Positions 52,296-61,351 of a DNA stretch of 64,000 nucleotides are shown here, piece by piece. This DNA is from Ancylobacter sp. TS-1 (lineage in GTDB: Bacteria; Pseudomonadota; Alphaproteobacteria; Rhizobiales; Xanthobacteraceae). Below the pieces are notes generated by a model, which saw nothing but the letters and a program-made list of their open reading frames with translations, made no database searches and had not been told where the DNA came from. Location of the stretch: positions 2,406,001-2,470,000 of the forward strand of contig NZ_CP045144.1 in the NCBI RefSeq assembly GCF_009223885.1, given 5' to 3'. Made by a program: the position numbers and the translations under genes. The stretch's first letter is position 1, and each line of letters opens with the position of its first letter.

Positions 52296-53616
52296 CGCCG
52301 CCTCCGGTGGCCCGCTCGGCACGCGATTCGGCACGAGCCTTGGCGGCGCGGCGCTCGGCCAGCGTGGCGCCGTTCAGCGCGTCGCTCTCGGCCTTCACCG
52401 TCGCCCCGCCCGGCCGCGCGACCCGCTTCACGGCAATACCGGCGATCTCCCCGGCGGCGCGGGCAAGCGTCAGCCGGCGTTCCTCGGTGAGCCGAAGCCC
52501 GATGGTCGAGGTCTGCTCGAAGCAGGCGCGGGCGGCGTCCTCGGCCGCCTCCGGCCGGGCCAGCAGGCGGAACGAGACCGCCGGCCGCCCCTTCTTGCCG
52601 GCGAGCTGGCCGAGGCTGACATCGAGCACGCCCGCCGTCGCGCGTAGCCGCTCGGCGGCGGTGCCGATCTCCTCGCCGGTCATGTCGTCGACCTCGAAGG
52701 CGATCACCGCCACCGTGTCGCGGTCATAGCCATCCGGCGCCGCCTCTTCGAAGGCGAGCACACGCAGCACGTTCGGCATGCCCGGCAGGGCACGCGTGCC
52801 CGCCCCGGTGCCGGTGGCGACGAGCCGCCCGCCGGCGGGACGGCCGGGGCGCGCGAGATGCCTGAGGATCGCCGCGCCGGTCGGGGTAACACGCTCGCCG
52901 GCCACGCCGTCGTCGCGCCAGTCGAAGCCCTCGAGTAGGGCGGCGGTGGCGGGCGCGGGAACGGGGAGAAGCCCGTGCTGCGTCCTCACCAGCCCGCCGC
53001 CGAGCGGCAGCGGCGAGATTGACCACTCGGCACCGTCGAGCGCGGCGGCGATACTGCCGGCCGCCACCACGTCGAGCAGCGAATCCCAGTCGGCGATCTC
53101 ATGGAAATGCACGTCCTCGATGGCGACGCGATGAATCCCCGCCTCGGCGCGGGCGAGGATGGCGAGGATCGCTCCCGCATGCTCGGCCGTGCCCGGATGC
53201 AGCGCCGCTGCGTCGATGCGCGCCCGCATGTCGGGATAGGTGCCGGCATGGGTCGGCATGTCCTTAGCCGGCTTTTCAACATCCGCCGCGACGGTGATGT
53301 CGCCGTGATGGTGATGCGCGTGATCGTGCGAATGCCCGTGCGCATGAACATGGGAGTGACCATGCCCGGCCTGCCCGGCCCCGCCGCCCGCCTCCAACCC
53401 GAAGCGCAGCGCCCGCACGGCGCCGCTCTCGCCCTCGGTCAGCACCGGCGCGCCGATTCCCGCCGGCAGCACGGCGCGGGCATCCGCCAGCACCCGTTCG
53501 CGCAGATCGGGGAACGCGTCGAGCAGCGCGGCGACGAACATGTCGCCGGCGACGCCGCCCACCGCGTCGAGATGGATCCGCCGCACCGAGGCGGATGTCG
53601 CGCCGCCGGATGTCAC
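52288..53616 (-). CDS. larC: Nickel insertion protein LarC, single continuous gene
   Basis: LarC is the CTP-dependent cyclometallase that puts nickel into the pincer nucleotide. The 442-residue product starts GTG at 53616, overlapping the larA stop as GTGA. It begins RRIHLDAVGGVAGDMFVAAL and has the His-rich nickel-binding stretch (around 80-105, repeats of HSH and HAHHHH) followed by VEDVHFHEI-like AIEDVHFHEIADWDSLLDVV, and the LarC2 half with FEVDDMTGEEIGTAAERLRA. LarC1 and LarC2 are one uninterrupted frame, so no ribosomal frameshift is needed, unlike in lactobacilli. Confidence 0.94.
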   Translation of the reverse strand: MTSGGATSASVRRIHLDAVGGVAGDMFVAALLDAFPDLRERVLADARAVLPAGIGAPVLTEGESGAVRALRFGLEAGGGAGQAGHGHSHVHAHGHSHDHAHHHHGDITVAADVEKPAKDMPTHAGTYPDMRARIDAAALHPGTAEHAGAILAILARAEAGIHRVAIEDVHFHEIADWDSLLDVVAAGSIAAALDGAEWSISPLPLGGGLVRTQHGLLPVPAPATAALLEGFDWRDDGVAGERVTPTGAAILRHLARPGRPAGGRLVATGTGAGTRALPGMPNVLRVLAFEEAAPDGYDRDTVAVIAFEVDDMTGEEIGTAAERLRATAGVLDVSLGQLAGKKGRPAVSFRLLARPEAAEDAARACFEQTSTIGLRLTEERRLTLARAAGEIAGIAVKRVARPGGATVKAESDALNGATLAERRAAKARAESRAERATGGGDA

Positions 53617-54920
53617 GCCGCCGCCTGCCGCTCGCGGAAAACCGGGATCACATAGGGCCCCTCCGGCACGATGGCGAGCGCGTCGTCGCCCGAGCGCGCC
53701 AGGCTCTGCGCGATCGCCTCGTTGATGTCGGGCACGATCTCCACCGCCGTGATGCGCCGCTCCTCGGCGGTGAGGCCCGTCGTGTAGAGCTGGATGCGCC
53801 CGACGCGCATCGGCTTGAGCTGCATCTCGGTCTGCCACTCGTCGACATCGGCCAGCGTCTTGGCGGTCAGCGTGGCTAGGAATCGCTCCGGGCCGAGTTC
53901 GACGAGGCGGGCTTGCGCCTCGCGGAATTCCTCGCTGCCGAAGCCTTCCGAGCATTCCGAGGCGATGATCAGCGTGCCGCCGGGGGCGAGGATGTCGAGC
54001 GGCGTCACCATGCCCTTCACCGTCTGGTAGTAGGTCTTGTCGAGCGGATAGCCGGCCGAGGACGTCACCACCGTATGGAAGCGGCGCGGCACGCCGATGA
54101 TGGTGGCGCCCTCCACATACTCCACCGCCGCGAGATGGCTGGCGATAATCTCGCCGAAGGAGACGAAGACGAGGTCGCGCGCCTCGTCCAGCACCGTGTT
54201 GAGCGCGTAGATCTCGCCCAGCTTGCGCACGATCTCCAGCTGCTCCTCGTGCAGCGGGTTGCCGACGAGGTTGCACTGCACCGCCAGCGGGTCTTCCATG
54301 AAGCGGGCGGAATGGAAGGTGCGGATGGTCTGGTGGCCGGCGACGCCCGGCGCCACCACCTTGCGCCCGCCGGACCAGCCGGCCATGAAATGCGGCTCGA
54401 CCAGCCCGGTCGCGATGCGCAGATCCGCCTCGACGAAGCGGCGGTCGATGAAGACAGGCGTGCCGCGCGTGGCGGTCGGGCCGAGGTCGACATGAGCCGC
54501 CTCGTCGCGGGCGAAATGGTTGACGACGCTCACCGTCTCCTGCACCCACGGATCGCCGATCAGCTCGGCCAGTTCCTCGCCCTCATTGGGGCGGTGCAGG
54601 CCGGTCGCCACCAGCACGGTGATCGCCTCGGCGGGAATGCCGCCGGCGAGCATCGCCTCGATCATCGGGCGCAGGAACAGCCTGTTCGGCACCGGGCGGG
54701 TGATGTCGCAGACGAGGATGCAGGCGCTCTTGCGCCCCTTCGCCAGCGCGGCCAGCGGGGCCGAGCCGACGGGATTGTCGAAGGCGTGGCGGATGGCGGC
54801 GGCATTGTCCGGCAACTTGGGAAGGTCCGCCTTGCGCAGCACAGTCGGGCGCGCCCGCGCCGGCAGGTTGAGCGGCAGCGTGCCGCGGCCGAAGGCGAGT
54901 TCGAGGGCCGTGTCGTGCAT
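53613..54920 (-). CDS. larA: Nickel-pincer-dependent racemase/epimerase, LarA family
   Basis: LarA-family enzymes racemise or epimerise 2-hydroxyacids by hydride transfer on a covalently held nickel pincer nucleotide. The 435-residue product has GLVEPHFMAGWSGGRKVVAP (near 171-190) with the cofactor-binding Lys in GGRK and a nickel-ligand His in EPHF, and IRTFHSARFMEDP with a further His. VCDITRPVPNRLFLRPMIEA and VATGLHRPNEGEE are also characteristic. No lactate permease or dehydrogenase is adjacent, so the substrate may not be lactate. It heads the lar operon 150 bp after selD. Confidence 0.93.
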   Translation of the reverse strand: MHDTALELAFGRGTLPLNLPARARPTVLRKADLPKLPDNAAAIRHAFDNPVGSAPLAALAKGRKSACILVCDITRPVPNRLFLRPMIEAMLAGGIPAEAITVLVATGLHRPNEGEELAELIGDPWVQETVSVVNHFARDEAAHVDLGPTATRGTPVFIDRRFVEADLRIATGLVEPHFMAGWSGGRKVVAPGVAGHQTIRTFHSARFMEDPLAVQCNLVGNPLHEEQLEIVRKLGEIYALNTVLDEARDLVFVSFGEIIASHLAAVEYVEGATIIGVPRRFHTVVTSSAGYPLDKTYYQTVKGMVTPLDILAPGGTLIIASECSEGFGSEEFREAQARLVELGPERFLATLTAKTLADVDEWQTEMQLKPMRVGRIQLYTTGLTAEERRITAVEIVPDINEAIAQSLARSGDDALAIVPEGPYVIPVFRERQAAA

Positions 54921-55070
54921 GGTCGATCCTTAATCTGTGGCGGGCGGCGCGGGCGCGCGCCGATGACGGGCGCCCCTCATGACGGCTGTCATGATAGCCG
55001 CTCGCGGCCGCCTCTTAAACCGGCCGGCGGCGCGGGCCAAGCCATCCCCGCGCGCACCTCGTCGCCACGC

Positions 55071-56138
55071 TCAGATCACCGTGACGACGGGCGCCCCTTC
55101 CGACACCTCGCCGATGATGGCGGCCCGGCCGTAGCCGGCGGCGTGGATCGCGGCCAGAACGCGCTCCGCCGCTTCCGGCGCCACGGCGGCCAGCAGGCCG
55201 CCGGAGGTCTGCGGGTCGGTCAGCAGATGCCGACGCCAGTCGGGCAGGCCGTCGGGCAGGCGCACCGCCTCGCCATAGCTCGCCCAGTTGCGGTGCGAGG
55301 CGCCGGTGATGTGCCCGGCCTGCGCCAGCGTCCCGGCCTCCGTCAGGAAAGGCAGGGCCGACGCCTCGATCCCCAGCGCGAGGCCCGAGCCGCGCGCCAT
55401 CTCCAGCCCGTGGCCGAGAATGCCGAAGCCGGTCACATCGGTGACGGCGTGCACGTCCGGGTCCGTGCCGAGCGCGGTGCCGACGCGGTTGAGCGTCGTC
55501 ATCGAGGCGATCATCTCGGCATAGGCGGCGGCGGAGAGCGCCTCCTTCTTGAACGCGGCGGAATAGACACCGACGCCGAGCGCCTTGGTCAGGATCAGCA
55601 CGTCGCCGGCACGGGCGGTGCTGTTCCTGCGGATTGCCTCGGGCCGCGCGGTGCCGATCACCGCGAGGCCGTAGATCGGCTCGGGCGAATCGATGGAATG
55701 GCCGCCGGCCACCGGAATGCCGGCCTCGGCGGCGATCGAGGCCCCGCCCTTCAGGATCTCGCGCACCATCGCCGGCTCCAGCTTGCCGAGCGGCATGCCG
55801 AGAATGGCGAGCGCCAGCAGCGGCTTGCCGCCCATGGCGTAGACGTCGGAGATGGCGTTGGTGGCGGCGATGCGGCCGAACGCATAGGGGTCGTCCACCA
55901 TCGGCATGAAGAAGTCGGTGGTGGCGATCAGGCAGGTGTCGTCGTCGAGCTGCCAGACCGCCGCGTCGTCGCCGGTCTCGGTGCCGACCAGCAGCCGCTC
56001 GAAGGGCGAGCCCGGCGGCTGCTCGGACAGCAGTTCGCGCAGCACCGAAGGCGCCAGCTTGCAGCCGCAGCCCCCGCCATGGGCGAGGCTGGTGAGGCGG
56101 AACGGGGCGGCGTCGGCGGGTTTGTCGAGCATGGCCAT
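55071..56138 (-). CDS. selD: Selenide, water dikinase (selenophosphate synthetase)
   Basis: SelD makes selenophosphate from selenide and ATP, the selenium donor for Sec-tRNA. The 355-residue product has the catalytic pair in [14 protein letters not shown] (Cys24, Lys27), the ATP-binding [20 protein letters not shown] and [20 protein letters not shown], and [18 protein letters not shown]. The catalytic residue is Cys, not Sec. It serves the selenocysteine-containing formate dehydrogenase encoded divergently 2 kb away. selA, selB and the Sec tRNA are not in the window. A REP-like repeat separates it from the transglutaminase-like gene upstream. Confidence 0.97.
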   Translation of the reverse strand: MAMLDKPADAAPFRLTSLAHGGGCGCKLAPSVLRELLSEQPPGSPFERLLVGTETGDDAAVWQLDDDTCLIATTDFFMPMVDDPYAFGRIAATNAISDVYAMGGKPLLALAILGMPLGKLEPAMVREILKGGASIAAEAGIPVAGGHSIDSPEPIYGLAVIGTARPEAIRRNSTARAGDVLILTKALGVGVYSAAFKKEALSAAAYAEMIASMTTLNRVGTALGTDPDVHAVTDVTGFGILGHGLEMARGSGLALGIEASALPFLTEAGTLAQAGHITGASHRNWASYGEAVRLPDGLPDWRRHLLTDPQTSGGLLAAVAPEAAERVLAAIHAAGYGRAAIIGEVSEGAPVVTVI

Positions 56139-56152
56139 GGCCTGTGTCGAGC

Positions 56153-56239
56153 GTCATCCCGGACGGCCGCAAGGCCGATCCGGGATCGCGTCGTGGTGGG
56201 AGAACGATCCCGGCTCTCGCTGCGCTCGGCCGGGATGAC
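56153..56239. repeat. REP-like palindromic repeat, copy 4
   Basis: Ends GTCATCCCGG and CCGGGATGAC with GCCGATCCGGGATCGCGTCG inside, as in the copies at 14600, 25750 and 49673. It is the only copy lying between genes in the same direction (transglutaminase-like gene and selD), where it could separate or attenuate their expression. Confidence 0.8.
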
Positions 56240-56252
56240 GATCATGGGTGGA

Positions 56253-57383
56253 TCAGGCCGAGATTTCGCTCGCCTTGATCACATAGGCGAACGCGTCGGG
56301 TTCGAGGCAGTCATGGCGCAGGCTCGCCACTTCCGCCTGCGGGTACATGAGGAAGCCGAGCTTCGGCCCGCTGGCGCCCGGCAGGGCGATGTCGTGGCCG
56401 TCATTATAGGCCAGCCAGTTGCCCTCCCAGGAACCGAACAGCGCCTTGCGCGCGGCGAGCACCTTGGCGTCGTCCATGGCGTTCTTGCCCGGCGGCTCCT
56501 CCAGCACGACCTTGCGCACGTCGGCCGGATCGGTTGCGACCCAGCCGAAGCCGTCCAGCCACACTTCGGCGCGGCAGTGCTGCGCCTTGGAGATGGTCGG
56601 CGAATTGGCGCCGAGGCTCTTGTAGCCGAAGGCCGAGGGCGCCACGCGGATGCCGTAGATGTCGCGCGCCGGGATGCCGGCGGCGCGGTTGAGGCCGACG
56701 AACAGGGCGTTGAGATCGGCGCATTTGCCGCCGAGATTGCCGCTCGCCAGCAGCGAGGCGACATCGCCGGTGCCGCAGCCGCGCGTGGCGGCGTTGCGAT
56801 AGGTGTTCTCGACCACCCATTCATAGATGGCGCGCGACTTCTCGAGGTCGCTCGCCTTGCCGGCGGTGATCCTGTCGGCGGTCGCCTTCACGATGCCGTC
56901 GGTGGGAATGAGGTCGGTGGCGGCCAGGAACAACGCCCGCTCTTCCGGAGAGAGGGCGGCGACACTGCCCGGCCTGGAGAAGTCGGTCGCGCGGTCGCGG
57001 GTGGAAAAGCGCGAGGTGATCTCGACGCTCGGATCGGCCGCGCCGGGTGCCCAGGTCAGGTGCAGCAGCTTGGCGCCGTAATGGGGATCCGTCACCACTT
57101 CGGCGCTGGCGGCGTTGGTCTTCCATGTGCTCTCGCCGGGCCTGAACCAGTCGGCGGCGCGGTAGGAGGGCAGCGGCACCCAGGCCTGCGCCGGGCCGGC
57201 CTTGCCGTCGACGGGGGCGACGTTCAGCGTCGTCACCACCTCGAAGTCGCGCCACTTGCCCGGGCTGGGGGCGAAGAGCGCGGCGCCGGCGGGGGCGGCC
57301 GCCTGCGCGAAGGCGGCGTGCGGGGCGGCGGCGACGGCCGCAAGGGCGACGCCGGCTTTGAGGAAGTCACGACGGCTGGTCAT
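56253..57383 (-). CDS. Tat-exported transglutaminase-like protein
   Basis: The 376-residue protein starts with a twin-arginine signal (TSRRDFLKAGVALAAVAAAP) and has a transglutaminase-like core: RAIYEWVVENTYRNAATRGC near residue 190, GNLGGKCADLNALFVGLNRA with the probable catalytic Cys, AGIPARDIYGIRVAPSAFGY, and HCRAEVWLDGFGWVATDPAD with His and Asp. It therefore probably works in the periplasm as a cysteine hydrolase or peptidase; cross-linking activity need not follow. Its start overlaps the stop of the thioredoxin-like gene as ATGA, so the pair is coupled. The substrate is unknown. Confidence 0.86.
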   Translation of the reverse strand: MTSRRDFLKAGVALAAVAAAPHAAFAQAAAPAGAALFAPSPGKWRDFEVVTTLNVAPVDGKAGPAQAWVPLPSYRAADWFRPGESTWKTNAASAEVVTDPHYGAKLLHLTWAPGAADPSVEITSRFSTRDRATDFSRPGSVAALSPEERALFLAATDLIPTDGIVKATADRITAGKASDLEKSRAIYEWVVENTYRNAATRGCGTGDVASLLASGNLGGKCADLNALFVGLNRAAGIPARDIYGIRVAPSAFGYKSLGANSPTISKAQHCRAEVWLDGFGWVATDPADVRKVVLEEPPGKNAMDDAKVLAARKALFGSWEGNWLAYNDGHDIALPGASGPKLGFLMYPQAEVASLRHDCLEPDAFAYVIKASEISA

Positions 57384-58045
57384 GGCGAGTTCTCCCGGGT
57401 CGGTTCATCTTCATTGAGGGGCGGCAGCCCCGCGCTCTCGGGCGCGGCGGCCGGGTCGGACACATTGTCGAGCAGGCGGTCGGCGGCCGGGTCGTCCCAG
57501 TCGACCGGGCCATCGGCGTAAAGGCGCAGGGCATGGGAGGCGTCGAGCACGAAGCTCGACGGCAGGGCGACGACCTTCCACGCCTTCATGGCGGAACGGT
57601 CCTCGTCGAGCAGCACGGGAAACGGCACCGGGTTGGCGTCGAAGAAGCGGCGCACCCGCAGCTCCACCTCGCCGACATCGACGGCAAGCAGCGCGAAGGG
57701 TCGGTCCTTGCGGCGCGCGGCGAGCCGCGAGAGCCCGGCCATCTCCGCGCGGCAGGGTTCGCACCATGTCGCGAAGAAGTGAACGAGAACGGGGCGTCCG
57801 TGCAGTGCAGCAAGGTCCTGCCGGCCATGCGCCAGCGACGGCAGGGCGAGCGCGGGCGCCGCCTGTCCGGGGACAAGGCCGGGGGCGGCCTCCGGGGCGG
57901 CGGCAGCCAAGGTCGAACTCCCCATCGCCAATGACGCAAGGGAAGCCACGACAAGCCGGTAGAGCGGGTTGATCTCGCCCCGACACGCGGGAGCTGCATG
58001 CGCGATCACACCGGCGATGCTGCGACGAGCCCGCGCAATCGTCAA
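57380..58045 (-). CDS. TlpA/ResA-like exported thioredoxin
   Basis: The 221-residue protein has an N-terminal hydrophobic export segment (LYRLVVASLASLAMGSSTLA, residues 28-47) and a thioredoxin domain with FFATWCEPCRAEMAGL near residue 90, giving the CEPC active site, and cis-Pro VALPSSFVLDASHAL. It should act as a disulfide reductase in the periplasm. The gene overlaps the downstream transglutaminase-like gene by four bases; its redox target may be that protein's cysteine. The start is uncertain and could be a later codon nearer the export segment. Confidence 0.85.
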   Translation of the reverse strand: MTIARARRSIAGVIAHAAPACRGEINPLYRLVVASLASLAMGSSTLAAAAPEAAPGLVPGQAAPALALPSLAHGRQDLAALHGRPVLVHFFATWCEPCRAEMAGLSRLAARRKDRPFALLAVDVGEVELRVRRFFDANPVPFPVLLDEDRSAMKAWKVVALPSSFVLDASHALRLYADGPVDWDDPAADRLLDNVSDPAAAPESAGLPPLNEDEPTRENSP

Positions 58046-58162
58046 TCACCCGATAGGCGAAACCCATGGCTGCTGCGCCGCAGCATTTCGGGAACGCACT
58101 GCGATGGTCGGAATCCCTTGGTATTCCACGACTTTTCGGGCCCGCCTTCGACCTTCGTCTGT

Positions 58163-58191
58163 TTGACTTTAGATGAACTAAAAAATAGCCT
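58163..58191 (+). promoter_or_regulatory. Candidate promoter of the formate dehydrogenase operon
   Basis: TTGACT (58163-58168) and TAGCCT (58186-58191) are 17 bases apart, about 60 bases before the fdnG start. The spacer holds TTTAG and CTAAA as inverted arms around ATGAA (58168-58182), a possible operator. The whole patch is AT-rich in a GC-rich genome. The -10 is weak. Confidence 0.45.
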
Positions 58192-58249
58192 TGCGATTGG
58201 GAAAGCCTATCGCTCGACGGGCTTTGTGAGGTAACTCGGGAGGGCCTCG

Positions 58250-61200
58250 ATGAACATGGAGCTCTCGCGCCGTACGTTTCTGAAAACGTCGGGTGCGGGG
58301 ATCGCGGGCACGACGCTCGGTGCCTTCGGCTTCAGCGAAGCGGAGGCCGCCGTGGCCGCCGCTGTGAAGCCGTTCCACCTGGCGAACACGTCGGAAACGC
58401 GAAACACCTGCACCTACTGCTCGGTTGCCTGCGGCATCATCATCTATTCCAAGGGCGACCTTCGGAAAGGCGAGAAGGCCGACATCGTCCATATCGAGGG
58501 CGATTCCGATCACCCGACCAATCGCGGCACGCTCTGCCCCAAGGGCTCGGCGCTGCGCGACATCGTGAAGTCGCAGACCCGGCTGACCCAGCCGATGCTG
58601 CGCAAGCCCGGCTCGGACAAGTTCGAGGCCGTCTCGTGGGATGTGGCGCTCGACAAGATCGCCCGCGCCATGAAGGACGACCGCGACGCCAATTTCGTCG
58701 CCACCAACTCGGACGGGGTGACGGTCAATCGCTGGCTCACCACCGGCTTCCTCGCGGCCTCCGCGACCACCAACGAAACCGCGTTCGCGACCTACAAGGT
58801 CGTGCGCTCGACCGGCATATTGGCGTTCGATAACCAAGCGCGCGTCTGACACGGCCCGACGGTGGCGAGTCTCGCCCCAACATTTGGCCGTGGCGCAATG
58901 ACCAACGCCTGGACGGACATCAAGAACACCGACCTCGTGGTCATCATGGGCGGCAATGCCGCCGAAGCCCATCCGTGCGGATTCAAATGGGTCACCGAGG
59001 CGAAAGCCAACCGTGGCGCCAAGCTCATCGTCGTCGACCCGCGCTACAACCGCTCGGCCTCGGTGGCGGATTTCTACGCGCCGATCCGGCAGGGGTCGGA
59101 CATCGCCTTCCTGATGGGCCTGATCAATTACTGCATCGGCAACGACAAGGTGCAGTGGGACTATGTGAAGCCCTTCACCAACGCCAGCTTCGTGGTGCGC
59201 GAGGGCTACGCCTATCAGGACGGCCTGTTCACCGGCTATGACGAGGAAAAGCGCGACTACGTCAAGGACACCTGGGAGTATGAGATCGGCCCGGACGGCT
59301 ATGCCGTGGTCGACGAGACGCTGCAGAATCCGCGCTGCGTGTGGAACCTGCTGAAGCAGCACGTCGCGATCTACACGCCCGAGATGGTGGAGCGCATCTG
59401 CGGCACGCCGAAGGACGCCTTCCTCAAGGTGGCCGAGATGGTGGGCGAATGCTCGACCCCGACCAAGACCATGACGAGCATGTACGCGCTCGGCTGGACC
59501 CAGCATTCCAAGGGTGCGCAGAACATTCGCGGCATGGCGATGCTTCAGCTCATCCTGGGCAATATCGGCGTGCGCGGCGGTGGCATGAACGCCCTGCGCG
59601 GGCATTCCAACATCCAGGGGCTGACCGATCTCGGGCTGATGAGCAACCTCATCCCCGGCTATCTCAACATCCCCACCCAGAAGGAAGCCGACTTCGCCAC
59701 CTATATGTCGACGCGGGCCTTCAAGCCGCTGCGGCCGAACCAGACGAGCTACTGGCAGAACTACCGCAAGTTCTTCGTCAGCTTCATGAAGTCGATGTAC
59801 GGGCCCGCCGCCACCGCGGAGAACGACTGGGCCTACAGCTACCTGCCGAAGCTCGATGTCCCGAGCTACGACGTGCTGCGCATCTTCGACATGATGAAGA
59901 ACGGCAAGGTGAACCTCTATTTCTGCCAGGGGTTCAACCCGCTGCAGGCCTTCCCCAACAAGGCCAAGCTGGCCGAGGGCCTGGCCAAGCTCAAGCTGCT
60001 CGTGATCATGGACCCGCTCCAGACCGAGACGGCCCGCTTCTGGGAGGACCACGGCACCTTCAACAAGGTGAACCCGGCCGACATCAAGACCGAGGTGATC
60101 CAGCTTCCCACCACCTGCTTCGCCGAGGACGAGGGCTCGCTGGTCAATTCCGGCCGCTGGCTGCAATGGCACTGGCCCGGCGGCTCGCCTCCGGGCGAGG
60201 CGAAGACCGACACCTGGATCATGGCGCAGATCCATCTGCGGCTGAAGGCGCTGTACCAGAAGGAGGGCGGCGCCTTCCCCGACCCGATCGTCAATCTCAA
60301 CTGGTCCTACAAGGACCCGGGCGAGCCGACGGCGGAGGAACTGGCGAAGGAGATGAACGGCTCGGTGCTGGCCGACGTCTACGACCCCGTCGACCCGACC
60401 AAGAAGATCCTGGAAGCGGGCAAGCAGCTTGCCGGCTTCGGCCAGATGCGCGACGACGGCACCACGGCGGGCGGCTGCTGGATATTCTCCGGCTGCTGGA
60501 CCGAGGCCGGCAACATGATGGCGCGGCGGGACAATTCCGACCCCGGCGATGCCGGCATGTTCCTGAAGTGGTCCTATTCCTGGCCAGCCAACCGGCGCAT
60601 CCTCTACAACCGCGCCTCCTGCGACCTCGACGGCAAGCCGTGGGATCCCTCGCGCAAGCTGATCGAGTGGGATGGCGCCAAGTGGACCGGCTACGACGTG
60701 CCGGACATCGCGCCCACCGCCAAGCCCAGGGATGTCGGCCCCTTCATCATGAACCCCGAAGGCACGTCCCGCCTGTGGGTGCGCAAGATGATGCGGGACG
60801 GGCCGTTCCCGGTGCATTACGAGCCGTTCGAGAGCCCGGTCGCCAACGTCATCGCGCCGAAGATACGCGGCAACCCGGTGGCGCGCGTGTTCAAGGACGA
60901 CTGGAAGAGCTTCGCCGACATCGGCGATCCGAACTTCCCCTATGCCGGCACCTCCTACCGTCTCACCGAGCATTTCCACTACTGGACCAAGAACAACCAT
61001 GTGAACTCGGTCCTGCAGCCGGAACAGTTCGTCGAGATTTCCGAGGAACTGGCGAAGGAGAAGGGCATCGCGCTCGGCGGCTGGGTGCGGGTGTGGTCGA
61101 AGCGCGGCGAGCTTTACGCCAAGGCGGTCGTCACCAAGCGCATCAAGCCGATGACCGTCGACGGCAAGGTCGTCCACATTGTCGGCGTGCCGATCCACTG

Positions 61201-61339
61201 GGGCTTCGTCGGAGCCGCCCGCAAGGGCTTCCCGGCGAACACGCTGACCCCGTTCGTGGGTGACGCGAACATCGAGACGCCGGAGTTCAAGGCGTTCATG
61301 GTCAACATCGAGCCCTCCACCGGGCCGGTGGTGGCATAG
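58250..61339 (+). CDS. fdnG: Formate dehydrogenase alpha subunit, selenocysteine-containing (FDH-N/O type)
   Basis: The catalytic Mo/W-bis-MGD subunit oxidises formate on the periplasmic side. The gene reads from ATG 58250 to 61339 through an in-frame TGA at 58847-58849, giving 1029 residues with selenocysteine at 200. The context VU-HGPTVASLAPTFGRGA is that of E. coli FdnG/FdoG. Residues 1-40 hold a Tat signal (SRRTFLKTSGAGIAGTTLGA). The [4Fe-4S] cysteines are in TCTYCSVACG and GTLCPKG. SRP-like readthrough depends on the SECIS hairpin just after the TGA. GGGAGGG lies six bases before the ATG. Reading the TGA as a stop would split the gene wrongly. Confidence 0.96.
58847..58890 (+). promoter_or_regulatory. 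Selenocysteine codon and SECIS-type hairpin in fdnG
   Basis: The TGA at 58847-58849 is followed by CACGGCCCGACGG and the stem GGCGA (58864-58868) and TCGCC (58872-58876) around a GTC loop, extended by GG/CC pairs past a bulged T. The apical GTCT sequence (58869-58872) is the SelB-binding feature of E. coli fdhF and fdnG. The spacing from TGA matches the bacterial pattern. Confidence 0.88.
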
Positions 61340-61351
61340 GGAGGCGGCACG

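Noticed and set aside
52288..53616. Programmed frameshift in larC
   Set aside because: The LarC1 and LarC2 parts read in one continuous frame.
55071..56138. Selenocysteine in SelD itself
   Set aside because: The catalytic codon in GGGCGCK is an ordinary Cys and no in-frame TGA is present.
58250..58849. Truncated formate dehydrogenase fragment or pseudogene
   Set aside because: The following frame continues in phase from the TGA with conserved sequence and a SECIS-type hairpin; this is selenocysteine, not a broken gene.
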